Below the pieces are notes generated by a model. It saw only the letters and a list, made by a program, of their open reading frames with translations. It had not been told where the DNA came from and searched no databases. A DNA stretch of 64,000 nucleotides from Chryseobacterium sp. c4a (GTDB taxonomy: Bacteria; Bacteroidota; Bacteroidia; Flavobacteriales; Weeksellaceae), in contig NZ_WXVU01000003.1 of the NCBI RefSeq assembly GCF_009900745.1, positions 1 to 64,000 of the forward strand, read 5' to 3'. How positions within the stretch are numbered: the first letter of the stretch is position 1; the number at the start of each line of letters is the position of its first letter. The position numbers and the translations under genes were made by a program. Shown here piece after piece: positions 35,048-42,957 of the stretch.

Positions 35048-35914
35048 TTAATTTTCAACAGCACTCACTGAAAACATTCCGGAAATATCACTTGAACCGT
35101 TTCCACCGAGGTTATCAACAAATTTTACCATTTGATTAGCGGTATGAATATTCGGAGTGGCATTGCCATCTGATCCAGTTCCTGTAACCAATACAATCGT
35201 ATTGATTTTACCCGTTAACAGTTTATCAAAATCTGCTTTAATAATAATTTTAGGAGCTTTATTATCTACAATAGCATGTTGAGAAAGATCTAAAGTCACA
35301 TCTCTATATGCATCTACTCCCTGGGTAAAATTACCTTCTGATCCTTTTATGGTACTTCCTGTATGGATAGACATCTGCTTATTATCCGCTCCATAAAAAC
35401 CTTCGATTTTTGTAAAACGATACCCAGCTCCCCATTCCCACATCATTTGGGTATCATTGGAGCCTGCAGTAGCATAGAACTTTGGAAATCTAACCTGATC
35501 TAAAACATTCAGATCTTTTTTTACACCTAGTCCGAATTTTATTTTTTTATACTCTCCGGCAGGGATATTACTCAGCAAGTAACGAAGCGTTTCCGGTTTT
35601 GATTGGTCAATCACTGTAGCACCCTGATCAAGATCATTGACTTTATAAGGAACTTCATTACCACCTGCTTTTACCAGACGAATATTACTGATCACATATT
35701 TCAATTCTGAAAAATGATGAACTTGCCCTTCTGCTGAGGTATTGATAGTGGCAGTACTTGAAGTGGCACCTCCAAGAACAATCGTTTCATTTTTAAATGT
35801 ATTTTTGAATTCAAGGGTCACATTATTGGCAACAGGATTATCATCACTGTTTTGGCAAGAAATGATTCCTAATGAAAAAGCGGATAATAGTAGATATTGT
35901 TTTAAGTTTTGCAT
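35048..35914 (-). CDS. MbnP-family copper-binding lipoprotein
   Basis: The ATG at 35914 gives a 288-residue lipoprotein (MQNLKQYLLLSAFSLGIISC). The MbnP pattern is clear: LEFKNTF ... HFSELKYVISNIRLV ... FGLGVKKDLN ... MMWEWGAGYRFTKIEG (Trp159 and Trp161) ... RDVTLDLSQHAIV. MbnP binds copper through a site that includes a kynurenine made from Trp by MbnH, whose probable homologue follows. The upstream TonB receptor has OprC-like copper ligands. Together these point to copper acquisition or sensing at the outer membrane. Confidence 0.87.
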   Translation of the reverse strand: MQNLKQYLLLSAFSLGIISCQNSDDNPVANNVTLEFKNTFKNETIVLGGATSSTATINTSAEGQVHHFSELKYVISNIRLVKAGGNEVPYKVNDLDQGATVIDQSKPETLRYLLSNIPAGEYKKIKFGLGVKKDLNVLDQVRFPKFYATAGSNDTQMMWEWGAGYRFTKIEGFYGADNKQMSIHTGSTIKGSEGNFTQGVDAYRDVTLDLSQHAIVDNKAPKIIIKADFDKLLTGKINTIVLVTGTGSDGNATPNIHTANQMVKFVDNLGGNGSSDISGMFSVSAVEN

Positions 35915-35958
35915 TTTAAAAATTTTAGTTGTTGTTTTAATTAAAGTTTCTGTCATCT

Positions 35959-37938
35959 TTAAAAATTGAATTTTAAAGACGTATAAATATTACGACCCAT
36001 TCTTGGGATGTTTCCCCAGTCTGCATAGGTGCTGTAATATTTGTTTAACAGGTTTTCGGCTCCTATCTGAAAAACGGTCTTAAGTTTTCTGATTCTGAAA
36101 GTATAATCCATGGAAAGATTCCATACGGTGTAAGCTGGTGTTTGATCTTCACCATATTCCGGACTGTAATTAAGCTGAATAAAATCTCCATTTACAGAGG
36201 TCTGAATTCCAAAACTACCATGAGTATAATGTAAAGAAGTCAGATAGCTTAAAGGGCGGATGAAGGGCAGGTTTTTTCCTTTATCATCTCTTCCTCTTGC
36301 ATACGTCAACGTTCCTTTCCAGTGTAAATCCGGGATAATGCTGTAATTGGCATTCAGAGACATATTAAAGAGTGTAGCATGATCCAGTGAAGTATAAGCC
36401 TTCACTCCTACCGATTGATAGTTCATAGGGCTTCCAAGACTCAGAATCCTTCCGATAATATAATTCTGAATATAGAAATAATTCACTTTGGCTTCAAGAC
36501 TCATTTTTTCATTCTTAAAACCTGCACTGGCATTGGTTTCATAAGAAATTTCATTTTTTAAATCAGGGTTTCCGATATAGTCATAGCGGTCAAAGCTGTT
36601 GTAAATATAATAGCCATACCCTTCTGAAACGGAAGGCGCTCTATGGCCATAACCCGTTCCTACAGAAAAATTAAAATGATGATTGGTAAATTGATATCCA
36701 GCATGCAGGCTGGGAAGAATTCTTGTCTTTTTCTGTGATGCTCTAGGATGAAAGATCCAGTTGAATTCAGGATATTTAGACTCATTATAATTCAGTCCTA
36801 ATGATCCTCCAAAACTCAAATGGCTTTTATCAGATAGATCCCATTTATTATTCATCGAAAAACTGGTAAAACGTGTAGTTACCCAAGGCCAACTATACGC
36901 AAACATGGTTCTGTTCTTTCTATCCTGAGGATACATTCTCATTTCTGCAATTGATGTATTGTTGTAGGCATTAAGTTCTATGTCTGAAGTATATCGTTCT
37001 TTTGTAATATTCATTGAAGAAACCAGACCGTAAGTAGTACTCCATCCCGGCATATCCATGTGTACCAGATTTTCAGGACGCTTTGTGTCATCCATATAAT
37101 GTTCGATGGTATTGAAATAGATTTTTGTATCCCAGGACTTAATGACTCCTTCTTGAAATAATTGTTTGTAAGACGCAGAGGTAATCATTGCTCGGGAAAG
37201 CCATAAATCCATTGGTAATGCTGGAAATCCAACATCCTTTGCCATATCAAAAATCGCATCCACTTTCACTGAAGACAAGGGACTTGTTTTGTAAGCGATT
37301 CCAATTCCGGTATTGAACTTATTATATTGAGAGTGATTTACTTCAGCATCATTCCCGTCATAATAATTCCCTGCTTTCCGGAATGAGATACTTCCGTCCA
37401 CCACAAGCTTTTTCCCAGAATAAGATATATTTCCAAGATTGAATACTTGCTTATTATTGAATTCAAAACCTGTCTGATAGGCCCCATTCCACTTTTTTTC
37501 AAGGCCAAAAGAAGTACTTTTTCTTTTCAGATCAATACTTCCTGCTACTGTTGCTCCATGCGAGCTTCCTTCCTGGCCTGATTTTATATCTATCCCTGAA
37601 AGATTATTGCTTTCCATATATGAGGTAACCGGATCCATTTTATCAGTACATGCTCCAAAGATGCGCATCCCATCAAGAGTAATGACGGATCTTTCCGTAC
37701 TCATGTTATTGAGCAACGGTTCCCAAGCATAGGCTCCACGTTTTATAAAACTGATTTTATCAGAAGATGCCAAAAATTCATCCACTGAAACGCCCATTTT
37801 CATGTCCGTTTCAATCTTCTTTTTATTGCTTTTAACTTTTACCTCAGCGATATGAGCAATACTGTCTTTTTTTACTTTTCGGTGTTGTGCATTGATAACA
37901 ACACTCAAAAAGATCAATATAATTCCGAACTGCTTCAT
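35959..37938 (-). CDS. TonB-dependent receptor, OprC-like (probable copper)
   Basis: The ATG at 37938 gives a 659-residue receptor with signal peptide (ending VVINAQ), plug (VITLDGMRIFGACTDKMDP, SGIDIKSGQEG) and beta-barrel ending in Phe. The plug has Cys97-x3-Met101 and the barrel His280-x-Met282 (TIEHYMDD). OprC of Pseudomonas uses CxxxM and HxM ligands to bind copper, so this receptor keeps both halves of that site. It lies between a YtkA-like lipoprotein (4-base gap) and MbnP, which fits copper import. Copper is inferred from motifs and neighbours, not shown. Confidence 0.85.
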   Translation of the reverse strand: MKQFGIILIFLSVVINAQHRKVKKDSIAHIAEVKVKSNKKKIETDMKMGVSVDEFLASSDKISFIKRGAYAWEPLLNNMSTERSVITLDGMRIFGACTDKMDPVTSYMESNNLSGIDIKSGQEGSSHGATVAGSIDLKRKSTSFGLEKKWNGAYQTGFEFNNKQVFNLGNISYSGKKLVVDGSISFRKAGNYYDGNDAEVNHSQYNKFNTGIGIAYKTSPLSSVKVDAIFDMAKDVGFPALPMDLWLSRAMITSASYKQLFQEGVIKSWDTKIYFNTIEHYMDDTKRPENLVHMDMPGWSTTYGLVSSMNITKERYTSDIELNAYNNTSIAEMRMYPQDRKNRTMFAYSWPWVTTRFTSFSMNNKWDLSDKSHLSFGGSLGLNYNESKYPEFNWIFHPRASQKKTRILPSLHAGYQFTNHHFNFSVGTGYGHRAPSVSEGYGYYIYNSFDRYDYIGNPDLKNEISYETNASAGFKNEKMSLEAKVNYFYIQNYIIGRILSLGSPMNYQSVGVKAYTSLDHATLFNMSLNANYSIIPDLHWKGTLTYARGRDDKGKNLPFIRPLSYLTSLHYTHGSFGIQTSVNGDFIQLNYSPEYGEDQTPAYTVWNLSMDYTFRIRKLKTVFQIGAENLLNKYYSTYADWGNIPRMGRNIYTSLKFNF

Positions 37939-37942
37939 TACT

Positions 37943-38866
37943 TTAGAATAAGGTATCAATAAAAAGTTCACTTTTAGCTCCCGGAACACCTGGGGTAAAG
38001 TCTGTTGAAACCTTAGTTCCTTTAATGATCTTACCATTTTGATTCAGCATGATAAAATTTAAAGTCCAGTTTCCTGTCATGGTATAGTTGACAATCCCGT
38101 AATACAATCCGTCATTTCCCTGTGTTAAATTCTGATTATTGGGAGAGGAATGGTTTCCCATGGATGGTTCGGGCATTCTCGGATCCAATTGCAGCGTATA
38201 TCCTTTCACTTCAGAATAGGAAAACTGTGAAGGATCAGGAAAACTCCCGGATGAAACAGTAGGTTTATTGTATTTATAAATTCCAGCGACCAGTTTATTT
38301 TCTGCCACCTTAGGTTTCTGAGGGGCAATAAGGGCAATATAATATTGCTCACCATCATTTCCTGTAAACGAAGTCATATTAAGGTTTTTATTGCTCTGCT
38401 CATTCACAATAATATCTTTATTGATCGTATACATTTCCTCTTTCACTGTGAAACTCATATAAAGTTTCCAGCTTACTGTAGAATTACTTTTATCAGTAAA
38501 TACAGAATACCCTGAATAATATTTCCCATCCTGTTTGTAATCTAAAGTGTATCGATAAGGACATGAAGTGTTACTTCCATCAGCTTTTGTCATGATGGGT
38601 AAAAAAGTAATGTTCGAAGTATTGATATTTTCGTTGGTCTGAGTATTGATAATCTTTACTCTGATTTCATTATATCCCTGATAAAATGTTCCGTTTAAGG
38701 TCTCTATGCTTATTTTATATTGATCTTTATTAATAGCCGTTGCTTCTTTAAACTCATAGTGTTCCGGAACGGCTGTATTGATTTCGTTTTCATAATCCGT
38801 TTTGTCGAGGGTGCAGGAAACAACCATCAACAGTAAACTCATGATGAAAAGTTGATACATTTTCAT
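37943..38866 (-). CDS. lipoprotein with a YtkA/FixH-like Met/His motif (copper operon)
   Basis: The ATG at 38866 gives a 307-residue lipoprotein (signal ending LLLMVVSC). The C-terminal half contains DPRMPEPSMGNHSSPNN followed by NDGLYYGIVNYTMTGNWTLNF. This is the arrangement of YtkA/FixH-like beta domains, whose M-P-x-M-G-x-H segments are candidate copper ligands. The N-terminal half looks like a second beta domain of the same kind. It is the first gene of the unit leading to the OprC-like receptor, MbnP and MbnH. It may deliver or collect copper at the membrane. Confidence 0.78.
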   Translation of the reverse strand: MKMYQLFIMSLLLMVVSCTLDKTDYENEINTAVPEHYEFKEATAINKDQYKISIETLNGTFYQGYNEIRVKIINTQTNENINTSNITFLPIMTKADGSNTSCPYRYTLDYKQDGKYYSGYSVFTDKSNSTVSWKLYMSFTVKEEMYTINKDIIVNEQSNKNLNMTSFTGNDGEQYYIALIAPQKPKVAENKLVAGIYKYNKPTVSSGSFPDPSQFSYSEVKGYTLQLDPRMPEPSMGNHSSPNNQNLTQGNDGLYYGIVNYTMTGNWTLNFIMLNQNGKIIKGTKVSTDFTPGVPGAKSELFIDTLF

Positions 38867-38927
38867 TGTTGATTTTTTTAGTTGGTAAATACAAATACTT
38901 TGAATGCAAAAACATCCAATATTTTTT

Positions 38928-38996
38928 ACCACAAAAGGCACAGTAAATTTTAGCTTACTTAAGCTCTCTTAAGTAAACTTTTGTGATTTTTGTGGT
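38928..38996. repeat. nested palindromic intergenic repeat
   Basis: Outer arms ACCACAAAAGGCACA and TGTGATTTTTGTGGT (13 of 15 pair) enclose a perfect inner inverted repeat TTACTTAAG-ctct-CTTAAGTAA (38955-38963 / 38968-38976). The whole 69-bp block forms a long hairpin between the CxGKC gene and the copper operon. It looks like a MITE or REP-type element but could also act in the RNA. Confidence 0.7.
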
Positions 38997-39016
38997 TAGT
39001 ATTTTATAGGAAAAAC

Positions 39017-39388
39017 TTAAAAAACCGGTGGTTTGAAAATGTGATTCAGAAACAGAAAGGAATAAGCTGTTTCATAAAGAAAGTTGAAATTGAAAAATGT
39101 AATTTTTCCAGTAATGATAACCTCTGTAATCTCAGGCAGTGTATACACATCAAGAATTTTCTGCCCTGAGTTTTTTATTTTATTGAAAGGAGTAGATTCT
39201 GTCTCGTTATTGGCTTTTGCCAACTCTTTGCTCAAGTAACATTTTCCGTTACAATGAAGTTCAGGTTTAGCTTTGTTTACACACAGCGTATTAACGATAT
39301 AATCATAATTTACAGCATACTCAGCCAGTGGTATCAGAGGTCTGAACACCATATAGCCTATAAAAAGTATGCTGTAAATGAATTTCAT
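39017..39388 (-). CDS. small membrane-associated CxGKC protein, copy 1
   Basis: The 123-residue protein begins with a hydrophobic segment (MKFIYSILFIGYMVFRPLIP). It carries the pattern NYDYIVNTLCVNKAKPELHCNGKCYLSKELA, with three Cys including CxGKC. A variable linker and a second hydrophobic/aromatic stretch at the C-terminus follow. A paralogue lies at 41316-41678. The family recurs as a hypothetical protein in Flavobacteriia. The conserved Cys trio and the copper/redox neighbours make a metal-handling role plausible but unproven. It starts 3 bases after the superoxide dismutase gene and is surely co-transcribed with it. Confidence 0.75.
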   Translation of the reverse strand: MKFIYSILFIGYMVFRPLIPLAEYAVNYDYIVNTLCVNKAKPELHCNGKCYLSKELAKANNETESTPFNKIKNSGQKILDVYTLPEITEVIITGKITFFNFNFLYETAYSFLFLNHIFKPPVF

Positions 39389-39391
39389 TGA

Positions 39392-40066
39392 TTATTTTTT
39401 GCTTAAAGCAGCCTCATATCTTTTGCTGACTTCTTTCCAGTTCAGTACATTCCAGATCGCTGAAAGATAATCTGCTCTTTTATTCTGATATTTCAGGTAA
39501 TAAGCGTGCTCCCAAACATCTATTCCCAAAATAGGAGTTCCTTTTTCTTCTACAATATCCATCAAAGGGTTGTCCTGATTTGGAGTAGAGGAAACGAAAA
39601 GTTTTCCGTTTTTATCCACAGAAAGCCAAGCCCATCCTGATCCGAAACGGTCTGCCCCCGCTTTACTCATTTTTTCTTTAAAAGCATCAAGGCTTCCAAA
39701 AGCATCATTAATCGCCTTTGCTAATTTTGCTGAAGGCTGAGTGTTCTTCTCTGGAGTAAGAATCGTCCAGAAAAGCTCGTGGTTGTAATGTCCGCCAGCA
39801 TTATTTCTTACCGCAGGGCTTAATTTGGAAGTTTCAGAAAGGATCTGAATCAACGTTTCTTTTTCTTGTGGAGTTCCGGCAATAGCCTTATTCAAATTGG
39901 CAGCGTAGGCCGCTCCGTGCTTTGAATAGTGAATCTCCATGGTCTGTGCATCTATTGATCCTTCCAATGCATTATAAGCATATGGTAAAGGGGTTTGCTT
40001 AAACTGAGCCAGTGTAAACTGAGCCGCAAATACTGCTCCTAAAGCAGCTATTTTCATAATCTTCAT
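39392..40066 (-). CDS. secreted Fe/Mn superoxide dismutase
   Basis: The 224-residue protein has a signal peptide (about 1-20, ending FTLAQ), unusual for this mostly cytoplasmic family, so it should act in the periplasm. The metal ligands are visible: His in [17 protein letters not shown], His in [10 protein letters not shown], and Asp/His in [17 protein letters not shown]. It converts superoxide to oxygen and peroxide. Iron and manganese cannot be told apart from sequence. A CxGKC gene follows after 3 bases. Met4 (40057) is an alternative start. Confidence 0.93.
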   Translation of the reverse strand: MKIMKIAALGAVFAAQFTLAQFKQTPLPYAYNALEGSIDAQTMEIHYSKHGAAYAANLNKAIAGTPQEKETLIQILSETSKLSPAVRNNAGGHYNHELFWTILTPEKNTQPSAKLAKAINDAFGSLDAFKEKMSKAGADRFGSGWAWLSVDKNGKLFVSSTPNQDNPLMDIVEEKGTPILGIDVWEHAYYLKYQNKRADYLSAIWNVLNWKEVSKRYEAALSKK

Positions 40067-40209
40067 AATGTTTTGTTATATGGTTTAACAATATTTCTTT
40101 AAAAAGGAAGTAAGGAGGCTGGAAGCTGGAAGTTATATTAGTTAATAATCTGAACTCTTTTATTCTATAAACGAAGAGTACTTCCATCTTCGTGCGTCCC
40201 TCTTCCCTT

Positions 40210-40887
40210 CTAATTCAGCAACTTTTTAACATCCTCAATCAGAATCTCTCTGTCTGGATGATACTTTCCGGTTAACTTTGGAGTTTTTCCTTCCGGATCT
40301 TCATAATTTAATCCTGAATAATAAAGAATCGGCATATTTTCTTTATTGTATCTGCAACGGATATTTCCTTTTTCATCTACAAGAGCAATCATTCCACTAT
40401 GATTAAGACTTTCTGCATCATCTTCCTTATCTCCCACATAGATATTAAACTTATCTGCCAGGTTACCAATATATGTTCTGTCACCAGTCAGGAAATGCCA
40501 GTTGGGAGATTTTGCTCCGATTCTTTTGGCATGTTCTTTTAAAGCTTCAGGAGTATCATTTTCCGGATCAATACTGATGGAGATAATTCCAAAATCAGGG
40601 TTATCAATTTGGTTTTGCACAGCCTTCATATTGGTATTCATTACAGGACATATAGTAGGACATTTACTGAAAAAAAACTCTACCAGATATACTTTTCCCA
40701 ACATATCTTTATTGGTGATTTTTTTTCCATTCTGATCGGTCAATTCAAAATCAGGAACTTTCATCACTGTATAAAGATTCTTTTTAAAATAACCCATTCC
40801 TACTCCTATTCCCAGGAATAATAAGGCCATAACAGCAATCGGGATAATGACCTTACTTTTGTTATTAGTCTGTTTATTTTTGGGCAT
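40210..40887 (-). CDS. SCO1/SenC-family copper chaperone
   Basis: The ATG at 40887 gives a 225-residue protein with one N-terminal membrane anchor (VIIPIAVMALLFLGIGVGMGYF) and a thioredoxin-like SCO domain. The copper site shows as CPTICPVMN (CxxxC) and the distal His in ESLNHSGMIALVDEKG. SCO proteins deliver copper to the CuA centre of cytochrome oxidase or act as periplasmic thiol/copper proteins. Its start overlaps the YHS lipoprotein gene by 14 bases, so both are made together. Confidence 0.92.
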   Translation of the reverse strand: MPKNKQTNNKSKVIIPIAVMALLFLGIGVGMGYFKKNLYTVMKVPDFELTDQNGKKITNKDMLGKVYLVEFFFSKCPTICPVMNTNMKAVQNQIDNPDFGIISISIDPENDTPEALKEHAKRIGAKSPNWHFLTGDRTYIGNLADKFNIYVGDKEDDAESLNHSGMIALVDEKGNIRCRYNKENMPILYYSGLNYEDPEGKTPKLTGKYHPDREILIEDVKKLLN

Positions 40888-41146
40888 AACTTGCAGGATT
40901 TTTCTTGAATTCATCTTTACAGTAAGAGCTGCAGAAACCATATATTTTATTTTTATATACTGCAGTATCTTTTGTAAATCCTGCTGTTTTCATATGGCAT
41001 ATAGGATCTTCTTCGTTAACGACCTGTACGTTCTTTATATTCTCTCCGGAAGAATCCATTTTATTTGTATGTTTTACCTGTGGCTCTTTTGCACAGGAAA
41101 ATAAGGTAATTGACAGCAAAGCCATCAAAATAATTGGAGATTTCAT
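40874..41146 (-). CDS. YHS-domain lipoprotein
   Basis: The 90-residue protein has a lipoprotein signal (MALLSITLFSC, Cys18). Its YHS-type domain reads DPICHMKTAGFTKDTAVY and YGFCSSYCKDEFKKNPASY, with Cys residues in positions typical of small metal-binding YHS/TRASH proteins. It precedes and overlaps the SCO gene by 14 bases. A periplasmic copper- or heavy-metal-binding role fits the neighbours; the metal is not known. Confidence 0.87.
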   Translation of the reverse strand: MKSPIILMALLSITLFSCAKEPQVKHTNKMDSSGENIKNVQVVNEEDPICHMKTAGFTKDTAVYKNKIYGFCSSYCKDEFKKNPASYAQK

Positions 41147-41315
41147 TTTAATAATAAATTGAAATTAATACTATTGATAAAATTACGGGATTAAACAATA
41201 CATCAAAATAAATTATACGACACATTGAAATCGCATAGAAAATTTTTTATAAATCCGCAATGAATTGTTTATATAGATTTTAGCTAAAAACTAAAATCTT
41301 AGTTCAATATTAAAA

Positions 41316-41678
41316 CTAAACTAAAGGAGGATGAAATATTCTGGAAAAATAATCAGAAGAATGGAAATCAAAGTAATCCGAACCTGGAGCTTTTACCAGT
41401 GGTTCAGGATCTTTCTTGTTCGAAAAAGAAAGGATTTCATTAGAGATAAAAACATCTAATCCGGAAATCTTTACAGTTTGTGAAGTATTGGACTGTTTTT
41501 CTGTTTTTGCCAGTTCTTTCTCTACATAGCACTTCCCTTTACAGGTAGACTGCGGGATATCTCTTTTTTCACAAAGGTTTTTTACAATATAATCATAGTT
41601 TACCGCATAGTTTACCAGTGGCAACACAGGACGTATTGCAACCGTAAAAATGATAAATATGGATATGAATAACCTCAA
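41316..41678 (-). CDS. small membrane-associated CxGKC protein, copy 2
   Basis: The 120-residue paralogue of the protein at 39017 has an N-terminal hydrophobic segment (MRLFISIFIIFTVAIRPVLP), then NYDYIVKNLCEKR and STCKGKCYVEKELAKTEK. The three Cys and the CxGKC motif are kept while the C-terminal half has diverged. It lies 169 bases upstream of the YHS-SCO pair on the same strand. The two copies flank the SOD/SCO genes, so the family travels with this copper/redox locus. Confidence 0.75.
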   Translation of the reverse strand: MRLFISIFIIFTVAIRPVLPLVNYAVNYDYIVKNLCEKRDIPQSTCKGKCYVEKELAKTEKQSNTSQTVKISGLDVFISNEILSFSNKKDPEPLVKAPGSDYFDFHSSDYFSRIFHPPLV

Positions 41679-41963
41679 TTCTTCTGTTCTGTGTTACAAA
41701 TATACTACTTCAAAATTGTTTTATATTGTATTTATGATGAATGTCATTGATGATTTTTCCTGTTTTGTTGGAATACGCGAAGGCACAAAGAACTTTTAAG
41801 ATTACATTTTTAAGGTAAGAAGATTTTATCTGCGATACAGCAAGATCTGCGAGAGTCTTCACCTCTTTACAAGAATCTGTTACCTATAAAATTAATAAAA
41901 CTGTACCTGTCATCATTATCATATTATAACGAACTTTGAATATAAGGTTTCAGAATCTATACT
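41679..41963. other. gene-free spacer with a dispersed repeat fragment
   Basis: No gene is visible. A 25-base segment at 41766-41790 starting TTGTTGGAATACGCGAAGG is a partial copy of the repeat ends found at 42563 and 42892. Confidence 0.55.
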
Positions 41964-42482
41964 ATGATCCAGATAAGAACCGCTACTACAGAGGATGCTC
42001 AACACATTGCATTGCTGGGAAGGGTAACTTTCACAGAAACATTCTCGGAACATTTCCGAGATCCAAAAGATTTGTTTGATTACTTTGAACGAACCTTCAG
42101 TGTTGATAAAATCAGGAGCAGTATACAAAACCCTAATAATAAATTCTGGATTGCCTTTTGGAATGAGCTTCCTATTGGATATGCAAAACTGAAAGTGAAT
42201 TCTCCTACTGATTTTATTGATTCGGCTGATGTTTCTCAGCTACAGAAGATTTACGTTCTTAAAGAGTTTCTGGATAAAAAAGCAGGAAAAGCATTGATGG
42301 ATGAACTCATGACTTCATTCGAAAATTCTGATCAGAAATACATCTGGTTATCTGTTCTGAATTCCAATGAAAGAGCATTACAGTTCTATGATAAAAACGG
42401 TTTTTCCAAAGTTGGGGAACATCAATTCAGTATTGGAAAAGAGAATTTTGATTTCTTTGCCTTATCAAAACAAAAAATTTAG
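41964..42482 (+). CDS. GNAT-family N-acetyltransferase
   Basis: The 172-residue protein starts IQIRTATTEDAQHIALLGR, a typical GNAT beginning. The acetyl-CoA region shows as LQKIYVLKEFLDKKAGKALMDELM, and the C-terminal motif as NERALQFYDKNGFSKVG. It transfers an acetyl group from acetyl-CoA to an unknown amine in the cytoplasm. It stands alone on the plus strand between two minus-strand blocks, flanked on both sides by the dispersed TTGTTGGAATACG repeat. Confidence 0.9.
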   Translation: MIQIRTATTEDAQHIALLGRVTFTETFSEHFRDPKDLFDYFERTFSVDKIRSSIQNPNNKFWIAFWNELPIGYAKLKVNSPTDFIDSADVSQLQKIYVLKEFLDKKAGKALMDELMTSFENSDQKYIWLSVLNSNERALQFYDKNGFSKVGEHQFSIGKENFDFFALSKQKI

Positions 42483-42540
42483 TTCTTTATAAAAGTTTAA
42501 TCTTGTTAAGCTCTGTTGTTTTTCGGCAGGGCTTTTTCTT

Positions 42541-42567
42541 TGTTGTTGTTGTTGTTGTTGTTGTTGG
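42541..42567 (+). repeat. (TTG)n microsatellite
   Basis: Eight perfect TGT triplets followed by TGG run directly into the repeat end at 42563. It lies in non-coding DNA; a Gln-rich frame on the other strand is an artefact. Confidence 0.85.
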
Positions 42568-42892
42568 AATACGCAACGGCGCGAAGAGTTTTTAAAAGAT
42601 TGTGCTTTAAGGCGCCAGGATTTTATCTTCGATAAAATTGAATGCTGCATATTTTGATGCCAAGGATACACGAATGAGCTTATTTTGCACAAAATCTATG
42701 TGGATATGTGGTTAAACAAGATAAATACAAGGGTAGAAGAGTTCTTAAAATTCATTTTTGAAAATACTAACCTTTTATTTGTGTATTAGTGGCAAATCAT
42801 TTAGAAGATTTCCTGCTGAAAATCTTTGATTTTCTTGCGCCTTAAAAATATACACAATGCAGATAAAATTTGCGCCTTTGCGTATTCCAACA
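42563..42892. repeat. MITE-like element with terminal inverted repeats, no gene
   Basis: GTTGGAATACGCAACGGCGC (42563-42582) and the inverted copy ending GCGTATTCCAAC (42871-42892, reverse complement TGTTGGAATACGCAAAGGCG) bound about 330 bases with no gene. A third, partial copy is at 41766. Paired ends and lack of coding capacity suggest a non-autonomous element or a flavobacterial intergenic repeat. Confidence 0.6.
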
Positions 42893-42922
42893 AAAAAAGA
42901 CTCCGCTGTAACCAGCAGAGCC
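42893..42922 (-). terminator. intrinsic terminator of the metal-ATPase gene
   Basis: On the minus strand GGCTCTGCTG-GTTA-CAGCGGAGTC (10 bp with two G-T pairs) is followed by a run of T. Confidence 0.85.
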
Positions 42923-42957
42923 TTCTTTAATATAATATAGTTGTATGTTTTTAATTT

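Noticed and set aside
34012..38866. Methanobactin precursor or MbnB/MbnC genes near MbnP/MbnH
   Set aside because: I looked for a small Cys-containing precursor and for biosynthesis genes in the gaps and neighbours and found none.
40080..40209. GGAAGCTGGAAG / CTTCCATCTTC pairs between SOD and SCO genes as a control hairpin
   Set aside because: The arms pair only partly and resemble low-complexity intergenic repeats; no gene or clear structure could be supported.
42465..42692. Gln-rich minus-strand frame over the TTG microsatellite
   Set aside because: The poly-Gln comes only from the non-coding repeat; no homology or initiation signal is seen.
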